From assembly GCF_014466955.1 (NCBI RefSeq), contig NZ_AP023396.1, positions 434,001 through 498,000 on the forward strand: a stretch of 64,000 bases of DNA, written 5' to 3'. The notes below the pieces were generated by a model. That model was not told the origin of the DNA. It made no database searches and saw nothing but the letters and a program-made list of their open reading frames with translations. The DNA is from Nocardia wallacei (GTDB lineage: Bacteria; Actinomycetota; Actinomycetes; Mycobacteriales; Mycobacteriaceae). The stretch's first letter is position 1; each line of letters starts with the position of its first letter. Both the position numbers and the translations under genes were made by a program. This document shows positions 8,271 through 16,411 of the stretch, piece by piece.

Positions 8271-10796
8271 ATGATGGTCTCGGGTGTGGCGGATTCTATC
8301 CGCCCCGCCGCCGACCGACCAGTGCGGAACCCGGTTCCGCGGCTGGCACGACAGGGTCCGGTTTCGATGGGTGCGGATATGGTTTTCAGTTCCGACTCCG
8401 GTGGTGGTTTCGGGCGTCCAACGGCCGGAATCGAATTCGGTGCGGTGACCGCCTTCGCGAGCGCGTGGGAGGCCGGTGCCCGGCCGCCCGAGATCGCCGA
8501 CTACCTGCCCGATGCCCGCACCTTACGGCTGGACGCGCTGGTCGAACTCATCCGCATCGACATGCGGTACCGGTGGCTGCCCCGGTCGCCCGGCGCCGCG
8601 GTGACGGGCAAGCGGCTGCGCGAGTACTGCGCGGAATTCCCCGAGCTGGCGCCGGAAGGCATCCCGGCGCACCTGGTGTACGAGGAGTTCGTGATCCGCC
8701 GCCACAGCGGCGAGCGGGTGGATCCGCGGGACTGCCTGCGCGAGTATCCGGACCAGGCCGGACAGCTGCGCGAGTTGCTCAATGCCGACGACGAGGATCG
8801 CAGTACCCGCCGCGCCGAGGACCTCGACGCGACCGTGCGGCCGCCGGACGGGTCGGGGACGTGGGCGGGCGACCAAACCCGCACCACCACGGGTCTGGTC
8901 ACCGAATCCGGCGGCTCGGCCGCGCGCGCCGATGCCTTGAGCCGCATCGAGATCGGTCAGCGCATCGATGATTTCGAGCTGCTGACCGCGCTGGGCAGCG
9001 GCGCCTTCGCGCGGGTGTTCCTGGCCCGCCAGCGCAGCCTGCAGCGGCTGGTGGCGGTGAAGATCTCCGCCGACCGCGGCACCGAACCGCAGACCCTCGC
9101 CCAGCTGGACCACGACTACATCGTGCGGGTCTTCGATCAGCGGCTGCTCGAGGAGTTCGACCCGGGCGCGGGCGCCGACCCGCGGGCACGGCGGCTGCGG
9201 CTGCTGTACATGCAGTTCCTGCCCGGCGGCACGCTGCTCGGAGTGCTGCGCTGGGTCCGAGCCACCCCGCCCGAACAGCGCAGCGGGCAGCTGCTGCTGG
9301 ACGCGGTCGACGCGGCGATGGAGGAGAAGGGCGAGATCCGCCCCACCGACTCCAGCGTGCGCGACGAGCTGGCCGCGCTGTCGTGGCCGGAGACGGTGGC
9401 GTGGCTGGGCCGGCGGCTGGCCGAGGCGCTGTCCTACGCCGACACCCACGGTGTGCTGCACCGCGACGTGAAACCGGCCAATGTGCTGCTGACCGCCGAG
9501 GCGGTGCCCAAGCTGGCCGACTTCAACATCAGCTTCAGCCGGACCCTGGCCGGTACCAGTCCGGTCGCGTACTTCGGCGGGTCGCTGTCGTACATGTCGC
9601 CGGAACAGCTGGAGGCTTGTCATCCCGGCTATCGGCGCTCCGCCGACGACCTCGACACTCGCGCCGACATCTACTCCCTCGGTGTGGTGCTGTGGGAATT
9701 GCTGACCGGCGCAAAGCCTTTCGACGACGCCACGGCGGGCGAGGACGGCGACGTCACCACCCTCGGGCAGATGCTGGAGCGCCGCCGGGCGGGCGTGGAT
9801 CCGGCTGCGCTGGAACAGATTCCGCCCGATTGCCCGGCCGCGCTGCGCCGCGTGCTGCTGACCTGCCTCGCCCCGGAACGCGAAAAGCGCTGGGCCAGTG
9901 GGAAGGAGCTGGCGCAGCAGTTGCAGCTGTGCCTGGACGAGCGGGCGCGGGATCTGGTGGATCCGCCGCCGGGCAGCTGGCGGCTGCGACTGCGGGCCTG
10001 GCGGGCGCCGGTGGCGGTACTGGCCATCGGGATCCCGAACGCCTTCGCCTCGCTGTACAACATCGAACACAACCAGTCGCTGATCGTGGACCGGCTCAGC
10101 GCGCCCTCGCAGCACACGTTCCTGCTGGTGACCGCCATCGTGAACGCGGTGTTCTTCCCGGCGGGCTCGGCGGCGCTGATCTACCTGTCCCGGCGGCTGA
10201 TCACGGTGCCGCGCGGGCTGGCCGGGGGCCGGGAGTACGACCCGAAGGAGTTGGCGCGGGCGCGGGAGGACGCGCTGCTGTTGGGCGATCGCGCGGTCGT
10301 GGTGGCGTTCTCGCTGTGGGGGCTGGCCGCGTTCACCTTTCCGGTCGCGCTACGGCTGGCGACGGGCGAGGTCGGGATTCGGGCGGTGGTCCATTTCCTG
10401 TCCTCGGTCCTGGTGTGCGGGGCGATGGCGGTGGCGTACCCGTTCTTCCTGGTGACGTTCTACATGGTGCGGTGCATCTATCCGATGTTCCTGCGGCACG
10501 GCGATGTCAGCGCCGTCGACGCCCGGCGGCTCCGGCTGCTGGGCCGGCGGGCCACCAGATATCTGGCGGTGGCGGCGTCGGTGCCGCTGCTGGCCGTCGC
10601 CGGGGTGACATTCCTGCCGCCGGGCGACATTCCGAGTGTGGTGGTGGCGGTCCGGGTGCTGTGCGTGGGCGCGATCATCGCGTTCGTGGTGTCGTACGTG
10701 CTGTTCCGGTCGCTCGAGGCGGACCTGCGGGCGCTGGAGCGGGTGGTGGATCCGGTGGCGGCGCAGCACGATCACGAGATCGAGGAGCGCGAGTGA
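8271..10796 (+). CDS. Membrane-anchored Ser/Thr protein kinase with six C-terminal TM segments
   Basis: Three parts. Residues ~55-170 carry a helical module (LIRIDMRYRW..., REYCAEFPEL, CLREYPDQ) resembling the N-terminal module of many planctomycete kinases. Residues ~235-560 form a Hanks-type kinase: Gly loop GSGAFARV (242-249), VAVK Lys264, HRDVKPANVLL (Asp399), DFN instead of DFG (417-419), SYMSPEQL and DIYSLGVVLWELLTG. Residues ~575-815 contain about six hydrophobic segments. The key Lys and both Asp are present, so activity is likely. The start is uncertain: ATG 8271 is the longest frame, and ATG 8367 or 8379 are alternatives without a clear ribosome site. A homologue follows after 55 bases. 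Confidence 0.85.
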   Translation: MMVSGVADSIRPAADRPVRNPVPRLARQGPVSMGADMVFSSDSGGGFGRPTAGIEFGAVTAFASAWEAGARPPEIADYLPDARTLRLDALVELIRIDMRYRWLPRSPGAAVTGKRLREYCAEFPELAPEGIPAHLVYEEFVIRRHSGERVDPRDCLREYPDQAGQLRELLNADDEDRSTRRAEDLDATVRPPDGSGTWAGDQTRTTTGLVTESGGSAARADALSRIEIGQRIDDFELLTALGSGAFARVFLARQRSLQRLVAVKISADRGTEPQTLAQLDHDYIVRVFDQRLLEEFDPGAGADPRARRLRLLYMQFLPGGTLLGVLRWVRATPPEQRSGQLLLDAVDAAMEEKGEIRPTDSSVRDELAALSWPETVAWLGRRLAEALSYADTHGVLHRDVKPANVLLTAEAVPKLADFNISFSRTLAGTSPVAYFGGSLSYMSPEQLEACHPGYRRSADDLDTRADIYSLGVVLWELLTGAKPFDDATAGEDGDVTTLGQMLERRRAGVDPAALEQIPPDCPAALRRVLLTCLAPEREKRWASGKELAQQLQLCLDERARDLVDPPPGSWRLRLRAWRAPVAVLAIGIPNAFASLYNIEHNQSLIVDRLSAPSQHTFLLVTAIVNAVFFPAGSAALIYLSRRLITVPRGLAGGREYDPKELARAREDALLLGDRAVVVAFSLWGLAAFTFPVALRLATGEVGIRAVVHFLSSVLVCGAMAVAYPFFLVTFYMVRCIYPMFLRHGDVSAVDARRLRLLGRRATRYLAVAASVPLLAVAGVTFLPPGDIPSVVVAVRVLCVGAIIAFVVSYVLFRSLEADLRALERVVDPVAAQHDHEIEERE

Positions 10797-10851
10797 GGGT
10801 GCGGGCGCGGGTCCGTCGCGCGGCGGCCGCGCGCGGCGGCGGGGTGTCGCG

Positions 10852-13110
10852 GTGAGCGAGGCACCGGACGCGGCGGTGGCACGATTCGCCGCCGACTGGC
10901 AGGCCGCCCTGCGCGACGCGCGCGCCGAACCGCCGCCCCTGGCGCACTACGTGCCCGAGGGGCGCGTCATCCGCACCGCCGTACTGGCCGATCTGGTGCG
11001 CATCGACCTGCGCCAGCGCTGGCGGCGCACCCCCGCGGCCAAGCGAATGTCCGACTACCGCAAGGAGTTTCCCGAACTCACCACCAGCCCGCGATTCCTG
11101 GAGCTGGTATGCGAGGAGTACGCCCTGCGCAGCCGATACCAGCACACAACCGTCACGGCCTTCCTCGACGACTACCCCGAACTGGCGGCGGAACTCGCGC
11201 CCCTGCTCGAAGCCGCCGACGGCAATGGCGTGGATGCGAACGGGGAACATGCGGGGCCGGGTGTCGGATCGGAGGGTGGGGGCTTCGGTGTCGTGTCGGA
11301 GGGCGAGGGGCAGGGCGTTGTATCGGAGGGTGGGGGACCCGGTGTCGGTTCGGAGGGCGGGGGAACCTTTGTTGCAGCGGGTGGCGGTGGGGCGGCGGAC
11401 GATGTTCGGCCGGGGCGGCGGCTGGACGACTTCGACCTGATTACCTTGATCGGCGGCACCGCTTACGCGAAAGTGTTTCTGGCGCGGCAGTATTCGATGC
11501 AGCGGCTGGTTGCGGTGCGGGTGGGGACGGTGGGCGGGCACGATGCGCGGACCGTGGCGCAGCTGGACCATCCCTACATCGTGCGGCTGTTCGACCAGCG
11601 GGTGATCGAGGGCGGAGCGGGCGAGCCGCTGCGGCTGGAGTACATGCAGTACCTGCCGGGCGGCAGCGTCGCGGACCTGTTGCGGCTGCGGCGATTCGAG
11701 GGCGGGCTCGGCGGTGGGGCACTGCTGTTGCGCTCGGTGGACGCGGTCATGGCGGCGCGCGGGGAGATCCGGCCCACCGACTCGACCGTGCGCGCGGAGA
11801 TAGCGGCGCTGTCGTGGCCGGAAACCGTGGCGTGGGTGGGGAGTCGGCTGGCCGCGGCATTGGATTACTCGAGCTATCGGGGCGTGGCGCATCGCGATAT
11901 CAAGCCGGAGAATGTGCTGTTCACCGCGGAGGGCATCCCCAAGCTGGCCGATTTCCGCGCCGACGCGCCGGAAATGGCGGCGGCCAGCGGTGATTCGGTC
12001 GCCTATCGCGCTCCGGAACAACTGGCATCGACGGGCGCGGCCGCACCCGACAGCCGTGCCGACATCTACTCGCTGGGCGCACTGCTGTGGGAACTGCTCA
12101 CGGGCAGTTGGCCTTCCGACGCCGCCACCCCGCTACCGCCGGACACCCCGGCCACCCTCCGCCGAACGCTGCTGCGCTGCCTGGACCCGGACCCGCGGCG
12201 GCGCTGGCGATCCGGGGCCGACCTGGCCGGACAGCTGGAGCTGTGCCTGGACGCCCGAGCGCGCGACCTGGTGGATCCGCCCCCGGCGAGCCTGCGCTAC
12301 CGGGCGCGCGCCTGGTGGCTGCCGATCACGACCGCCTGCGTCGGGCTACCGAACCTGCTGGCCAGCTTCTACAACATCCGGCTCAACGACAGCCTCGTCA
12401 TCGACCGGCTGACCGCGGCGGACCAGGACCGGTACGCCACGGTCGGACTGATCAACAACCTCATCACGTTCCCGCTGGCGGCGCTGCTGATGGTGCTGCT
12501 GAGCAGACGCGCGCTGCTCGTGTCGCATCGGTTGCGCCGCCACGCCGAAGCCGACCCCACCGGCGACGCCGCGGGCGAGATCGACGTGCGGGAGCTCGCG
12601 GTGGCGCGGCGGCAGGTGCTGTCGCTCGGCGACCGGCTGGTGTGGGTGCCGTTCGGCATGTGGCTGCTCGCCGGAATCGCCTGGCCGGTGGCGGTGATGG
12701 CGATCGGCGTCACGCTGCCCGCACGCAACTTCGCGCACTTCTACACCGCGCAGGTTGTCTGTGCCGCGATCGCGCTGGCCTACCCGTTCTTCCTGGTCAC
12801 GATGTACGCCGTGCGCTCGGTGTACCCGCAGCTGCTGGTCGCGGGCGCGGTGGGACCCGAGGACGGGCGGCAGCTGTGGGCGCTGGCCCGGCGCGCCAAT
12901 TTCTATCTGGCCGCGGCGGCGTCGGTGCCGCTGCTCGGCGTCGCCGGTGCCACCCTGGTTCCCGGCGACCAGCTGTGGCAAGTGGTCGGACCGGTGCGTT
13001 TTCTGAGCGTCGGTGGCATCCTGGCATTCGTGCTGACCTACCGGATGTTCCGGCTGCTGGAGCGGGACCTGCGCGCGTTGGGGCGGGTCATCCCACGGAG
13101 CGCGCGGTGA
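10852..13110 (+). CDS. Probable pseudokinase paralogue with six C-terminal TM segments
   Basis: 752-residue paralogue of the preceding kinase with the same order: N-terminal helical module (~10-120), a linker of four 9-residue repeats, kinase-like domain (~195-475) and about six membrane segments. The catalytic features have eroded: the Gly loop reads GGTAYAKV (201-208), the beta-3 Lys is Arg223 (VAVR) and DFG reads DFR (367-369). HRDIKPEN (Asp349) and YRAPEQL/DIYSLG remain. Loss of the ATP-binding Lys suggests a pseudokinase or a regulatory partner of the upstream kinase; this is inference. Start: GTG 10852, where similarity to the paralogue begins. Its stop overlaps the next gene by GTGA. 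Confidence 0.83.
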   Translation: MSEAPDAAVARFAADWQAALRDARAEPPPLAHYVPEGRVIRTAVLADLVRIDLRQRWRRTPAAKRMSDYRKEFPELTTSPRFLELVCEEYALRSRYQHTTVTAFLDDYPELAAELAPLLEAADGNGVDANGEHAGPGVGSEGGGFGVVSEGEGQGVVSEGGGPGVGSEGGGTFVAAGGGGAADDVRPGRRLDDFDLITLIGGTAYAKVFLARQYSMQRLVAVRVGTVGGHDARTVAQLDHPYIVRLFDQRVIEGGAGEPLRLEYMQYLPGGSVADLLRLRRFEGGLGGGALLLRSVDAVMAARGEIRPTDSTVRAEIAALSWPETVAWVGSRLAAALDYSSYRGVAHRDIKPENVLFTAEGIPKLADFRADAPEMAAASGDSVAYRAPEQLASTGAAAPDSRADIYSLGALLWELLTGSWPSDAATPLPPDTPATLRRTLLRCLDPDPRRRWRSGADLAGQLELCLDARARDLVDPPPASLRYRARAWWLPITTACVGLPNLLASFYNIRLNDSLVIDRLTAADQDRYATVGLINNLITFPLAALLMVLLSRRALLVSHRLRRHAEADPTGDAAGEIDVRELAVARRQVLSLGDRLVWVPFGMWLLAGIAWPVAVMAIGVTLPARNFAHFYTAQVVCAAIALAYPFFLVTMYAVRSVYPQLLVAGAVGPEDGRQLWALARRANFYLAAAASVPLLGVAGATLVPGDQLWQVVGPVRFLSVGGILAFVLTYRMFRLLERDLRALGRVIPRSAR
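11260..11367 (+). repeat. Four 27-bp tandem repeats in the pseudokinase linker
   Basis: Four in-frame units of 27 bases encode GVGSEGGGF, GVVSEGEGQ, GVVSEGGGP and GVGSEGGGT between the N-terminal module and the kinase-like domain. The upstream paralogue has no such repeat. Confidence 0.85.
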
Positions 13111-13817
13111 CGGCGCCGTTCGCGCGCATCGTGAGCCTGTCGCACGTGCACGACCCGGCGACGACGCCGCTGTACCCCGGCGACCCGGCCTTCACCGCCG
13201 AGACCGTGGCCACCATCGAGCGCGACGGGTACTTCCTGCGTCAGGTGCACCAGGCCGAGCACACCGGGACCCATTGGGGCGCACCGATTCACTTCGATCC
13301 GGCCGGAGCCGCCGCCGACGAGCTCGACCCCGAGGATCTGCTGCTTCCCGCCGTGCGGCTGGATGTGCGCGAGAAGTGTTCCGGCAACCGCGATTACGCG
13401 GTGACGGTGGCCGACCTGCGGGACTGGGAGCAGCGGCACGGGGCGATCCCGCCGGGCGCCGCGGTGATCGCCTGGACCGGCTGGGACGCCCTGTGGGGCA
13501 CGCCCGATTTCCTCGGCGTGGGCGAATCCGAGGGCCACCAACCGGGTTTCGCGCCGGAGGCCGTGCACTGGCTGATCGACACCGGCCGGCTCGGCCACCG
13601 CGGGGCCCTGGGCATCGACACATTCGGCCCGGACCTCGGCGCCGACGACTCCTACACGGTCTCCAAGCTGCTGTACCGGCGGCACCGGATCAGTCTCGAA
13701 TGCCTCGCCAACCTCGCCGATCTGCCCGAGACCGGCGCCTGGGTGCTGGCGGGCGGGGCGATCCACCGTGGCGGATCCGGCTCGCCCGCGGGCGTGTACG
13801 CGCTGATCCCGCGCTGA
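13107..13817 (+). CDS. Cyclase-family (kynurenine-formamidase-like) hydrolase
   Basis: 236-residue member of the cyclase family (PF04199-like), metal-dependent hydrolases of N-formyl or lactone-type substrates. The metal motif normally HxGTHxDxPxH reads HTGTHWGAPIH here, so the Asp ligand is Gly; this may be a subfamily trait. GTG 13107 overlaps the pseudokinase stop (GTGA) with GGAG upstream, so the two are translationally coupled. The long open frame upstream in this phase is only a shadow of the pseudokinase gene. The substrate is unknown. Coupling to a kinase pair is unusual and may mean joint regulation. Confidence 0.85.
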   Translation: MTAPFARIVSLSHVHDPATTPLYPGDPAFTAETVATIERDGYFLRQVHQAEHTGTHWGAPIHFDPAGAAADELDPEDLLLPAVRLDVREKCSGNRDYAVTVADLRDWEQRHGAIPPGAAVIAWTGWDALWGTPDFLGVGESEGHQPGFAPEAVHWLIDTGRLGHRGALGIDTFGPDLGADDSYTVSKLLYRRHRISLECLANLADLPETGAWVLAGGAIHRGGSGSPAGVYALIPR

Positions 13818-13850
13818 TGTCGTTCGGGTCCTGTGGCGGGCGCGCACGGG

Positions 13851-13856
13851 TAGGGT
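13851..13856 (+). promoter_or_regulatory. -10 element for the nucleoside-kinase-like gene
   Basis: TAGGGT ends 6 bases before ATG 13863, the spacing of a leaderless transcript; no ribosome site is present. Confidence 0.5.
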
Positions 13857-13862
13857 CGGCGG

Positions 13863-14552
13863 ATGGTCGGACGAGACGAGGTATCGCTGGAGGAGCTGGC
13901 GGCGCGGATCCTGGAACGGACCGGCGCGCGTGACGGACGGTTCGTGCTCGGTATCGCCGGTCCACCCGGGGCGGGTAAATCCACACTGGCCGGAGCCCTG
14001 CGAGACACCTTGAACGACCGGTGCGGAGCGGGGGTCGCCGAGGTGGCGCCGATGGACGGTTTCCACCTGACCAATGCCGAACTCCGGGCGGCGGGCGCGC
14101 TGGCTCGCAAAGGCGAGCCGGACACCTTCGATGTCCCCGCCTACCTGGACCGGCTGCGCAAACTGCGGGAAGCACCGGTGGGACAGCCGGTTTCGTGGCC
14201 CTCCTACGATCGGTCCCGGCACGAACCCGTCCCCGACGGCATCCTGTTCGACCGGCAGCGCATCGCGATCACCGAGGGCAACTACCTGCTGCTCGGCGCG
14301 ACCGGATGGTCCGGATGGACCGGATGGTCGCAGGTGCGGCAGTATCTCGACGCGGCCTGGTATCTCGACGCGCCACCCGAACTGCTGCGAAAGCGGCTGC
14401 TGCGCCGCCATATTCGCGGCGGCAAGAGCGCGGAGGTCGCGCAGGCGAAGGTGGCGCGCAGCGATCTGCTGAACGCCGAGCTGGTAGCCGCCACCCGCGA
14501 GCGCGCGGAGCTGGTGCTGCGCGCGAGCGGGCGGCACTATCTCGTGCTCTGA
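13863..14552 (+). CDS. Uridine-kinase-like P-loop phosphotransferase
   Basis: 229-residue nucleoside/nucleotide kinase family protein. Walker A reads GPPGAGKS (residues 35-42), MDGFHLTN follows as in the uridine kinase/pantothenate kinase superfamily, and ITEGNYLLL supplies the second acidic motif. A small in-frame 9-bp triplication at 14304-14330 encodes GWSGWTGWS in a loop. The natural substrate is unclear; relatives are annotated as nucleoside, fructose or pantothenate kinase-like. Its 3' end overlaps the convergent PfkB gene by 16 bases. Confidence 0.85.
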   Translation: MVGRDEVSLEELAARILERTGARDGRFVLGIAGPPGAGKSTLAGALRDTLNDRCGAGVAEVAPMDGFHLTNAELRAAGALARKGEPDTFDVPAYLDRLRKLREAPVGQPVSWPSYDRSRHEPVPDGILFDRQRIAITEGNYLLLGATGWSGWTGWSQVRQYLDAAWYLDAPPELLRKRLLRRHIRGGKSAEVAQAKVARSDLLNAELVAATRERAELVLRASGRHYLVL

Positions 14553-15532
14553 TCCGGCCGCGGGTGATGGCGCATCCATTCCCGGGTGCCGAGGTACGCG
14601 CACGATGCGGTCGCGACGGCCGCCGCGGCGCGCAGTGCGTCCGGAAACGATTGTCCGGCAGCGTAATAGTGGCAGAACGCGCCGTGCAGAATATCGCCCG
14701 CGCCGAGGGTGTCGACCGCCTGTGTGCGCGGAACGGCGATCTCGCCGACGTGCGCGGCCTCGGTTTCGCGCTCGCTGGGCGATCGGACCTGTTCGCGCGG
14801 CGTGGTGTGCGCGTGTTGTGCGGATTCGGCGTCCGGTCTCGCGGGGTGGTGATTCGACGCGATTTCGGAATATCGGATCGGCTTGTCGCCCTGGGTGATC
14901 GCGACCCGGTGTACGCCGCGGGCGTGCAGATCGTCGAAGACCTCGGCCGGCGTGCCGGAGGTTCCGGGCGGGGCGAAGGCGGCGGAGCAGATCGCGACGT
15001 CGACCAGCGGCAGCAGTTCGGCGTGGACCGAGCGCCAGCGTCCGGCGTCCAGCACCACGGTGATCCCGGATTCCCGTGCCGCGGCGGCGAATCCGAGGGC
15101 CGGCTCCGGGTAGTGGCCGTCGACCAGCACGACGGCGGCGTCGTGCAGCGACTCGAGCGCGCCGGGATCGAACGGTGCGGAGACGCGCGACCCGTCCAGC
15201 GACACGATGGTGCGTGTCCCGGATTCGGTAGCCACCACGATGGAGGACACCGGCGGCCGCTGGGTGCCCGCGGGCGTGACATCCACCGGCGCGACCCCGA
15301 ACCGCTCGAGGTCGCGCCGGATCGCCTGTGCCAGTTGGTGTTCCCCGAGCGCGGTGATCAGCGCCGGGTCACGACCGGACAGGAAGGCGTAGGCCACCGC
15401 AGCGTTCGCCGCCGGACCGCCCGCGCCGAGGAACTGGTCCTCGGCCTGGGTCTTGCTGTCCTCGGCCGGGTACCGCCGCACCGCGTACGCGATATCGAGC
15501 GTCGCGAGCCCCACGAACACCGCCGTCGCCAT
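14537..15532 (-). CDS. PfkB-family sugar kinase
   Basis: 331-residue ribokinase-like enzyme. The GAGGPAANAAVAY segment near residue 36 (sugar binding) and DTLGAGDILHGAF (catalytic Asp and anion hole) are intact. A low-complexity insert (residues ~228-262; His, Glu, Arg rich) interrupts the second half of the fold and looks lineage-specific. The substrate, a pentose, hexose or nucleoside, cannot be told. ATG 15532 has TATCGT 7 bases upstream, suggesting a leaderless mRNA. Convergent with the uridine-kinase-like gene. Confidence 0.88.
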   Translation of the reverse strand: MATAVFVGLATLDIAYAVRRYPAEDSKTQAEDQFLGAGGPAANAAVAYAFLSGRDPALITALGEHQLAQAIRRDLERFGVAPVDVTPAGTQRPPVSSIVVATESGTRTIVSLDGSRVSAPFDPGALESLHDAAVVLVDGHYPEPALGFAAAARESGITVVLDAGRWRSVHAELLPLVDVAICSAAFAPPGTSGTPAEVFDDLHARGVHRVAITQGDKPIRYSEIASNHHPARPDAESAQHAHTTPREQVRSPSERETEAAHVGEIAVPRTQAVDTLGAGDILHGAFCHYYAAGQSFPDALRAAAAVATASCAYLGTREWMRHHPRPDQSTR

Positions 15533-15539
15533 GCCCGCG

Positions 15540-15545
15540 ACGATA
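15540..15545 (-). promoter_or_regulatory. -10 element for the pfkB-family gene
   Basis: TATCGT on the minus strand with a 7-base spacer to ATG 15532; leaderless arrangement. Confidence 0.5.
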
Positions 15546-15556
15546 GCGAAACCGGG

Positions 15557-16411
15557 CTACTCCGTCCCCGTGCCCTCCGTGCCCGAACGCACCCGCTCCT
15601 CGTACGCCTTGCGCTCACTCGAGTCGACCTCATCGAGGAAGGCGTGCTGCGAGCCCAGCGCGCGGCCCAGCGCATCGCCGACGGACTGCGGCAGGAGGCC
15701 GAAGACCTGGGCGATCGTGCCCGCGACCGCGGTGACCCGGACCTTCGCCTTCGGCGCGACGAGCAGTTTGGCGATGGCGTCCGCGATCTCCTCGGGTTCG
15801 GCCGGACGCAGCAGCTTCGGCGGCGTCACCCCCGAACCCAGCTCCGTCTTCGTCAAGGTCGGCAGCACCGAGGAGAACGACACGCCAGTGCCCCGGTACT
15901 CCTCGCGCAGCGTGTCGGTGAAGCCGAGCACCGCGTGCTTGCTGGCGTTGTAGGTGGCCAGGCCGGGGATGTGGCTCTCGCCCGCCAGCGAGGCGATGTT
16001 GATGACGTGCCCGCTGCGCCGCGGCAACATCCGGGCCAGCGCCAGCTTCGAACCCAGCACCACGCCGTAGACGTTGATGTCGAGGATGCGGCGGGTCAGG
16101 GCGTCGGGCTCGTCGACCAGCTTGCCGGTCGGCATGATCCCGGCATTGTTGATCAGCACGTCGATCGGCCCCAGCTGCCGTTCCACCTCGTCGAGGAAGG
16201 TGCTGAACGACTGCTGGTCGGTGACGTCGAGGCGGCCGTAATGGTCGAAATCCTTCGCGGCCCCGGACTCTTTCACCGCCGTCTCGTCCACGTCGCCGAT
16301 CGCGATCTTCGCCCCCAGTGACTGCAACCGGGTCGCCGTGGCCAGGCCGATGCCGCGCGCCCCGCCGGTGATGACGACGACCTTGCCGCGAATCTTTCCG
16401 AATTCCGTCAC
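15557..16411 (-). CDS. SDR-family oxidoreductase
   Basis: 284-residue classical short-chain dehydrogenase. The Rossmann motif TGGARGIG is at ~15-22, NNAG at ~87, the catalytic Ser lies in NIASLAG and the Tyr/Lys pair in YNASK. An extension of about 40 residues after the core resembles actinobacterial SDRs with a hydrophobic C-terminal part. The GTG start overlaps the aldehyde dehydrogenase stop as GTGA, so the two are cotranslated. A joint alcohol-to-aldehyde-to-acid route is plausible but the substrate is not known. Confidence 0.9.
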   Translation of the reverse strand: MTEFGKIRGKVVVITGGARGIGLATATRLQSLGAKIAIGDVDETAVKESGAAKDFDHYGRLDVTDQQSFSTFLDEVERQLGPIDVLINNAGIMPTGKLVDEPDALTRRILDINVYGVVLGSKLALARMLPRRSGHVINIASLAGESHIPGLATYNASKHAVLGFTDTLREEYRGTGVSFSSVLPTLTKTELGSGVTPPKLLRPAEPEEIADAIAKLLVAPKAKVRVTAVAGTIAQVFGLLPQSVGDALGRALGSQHAFLDEVDSSERKAYEERVRSGTEGTGTE

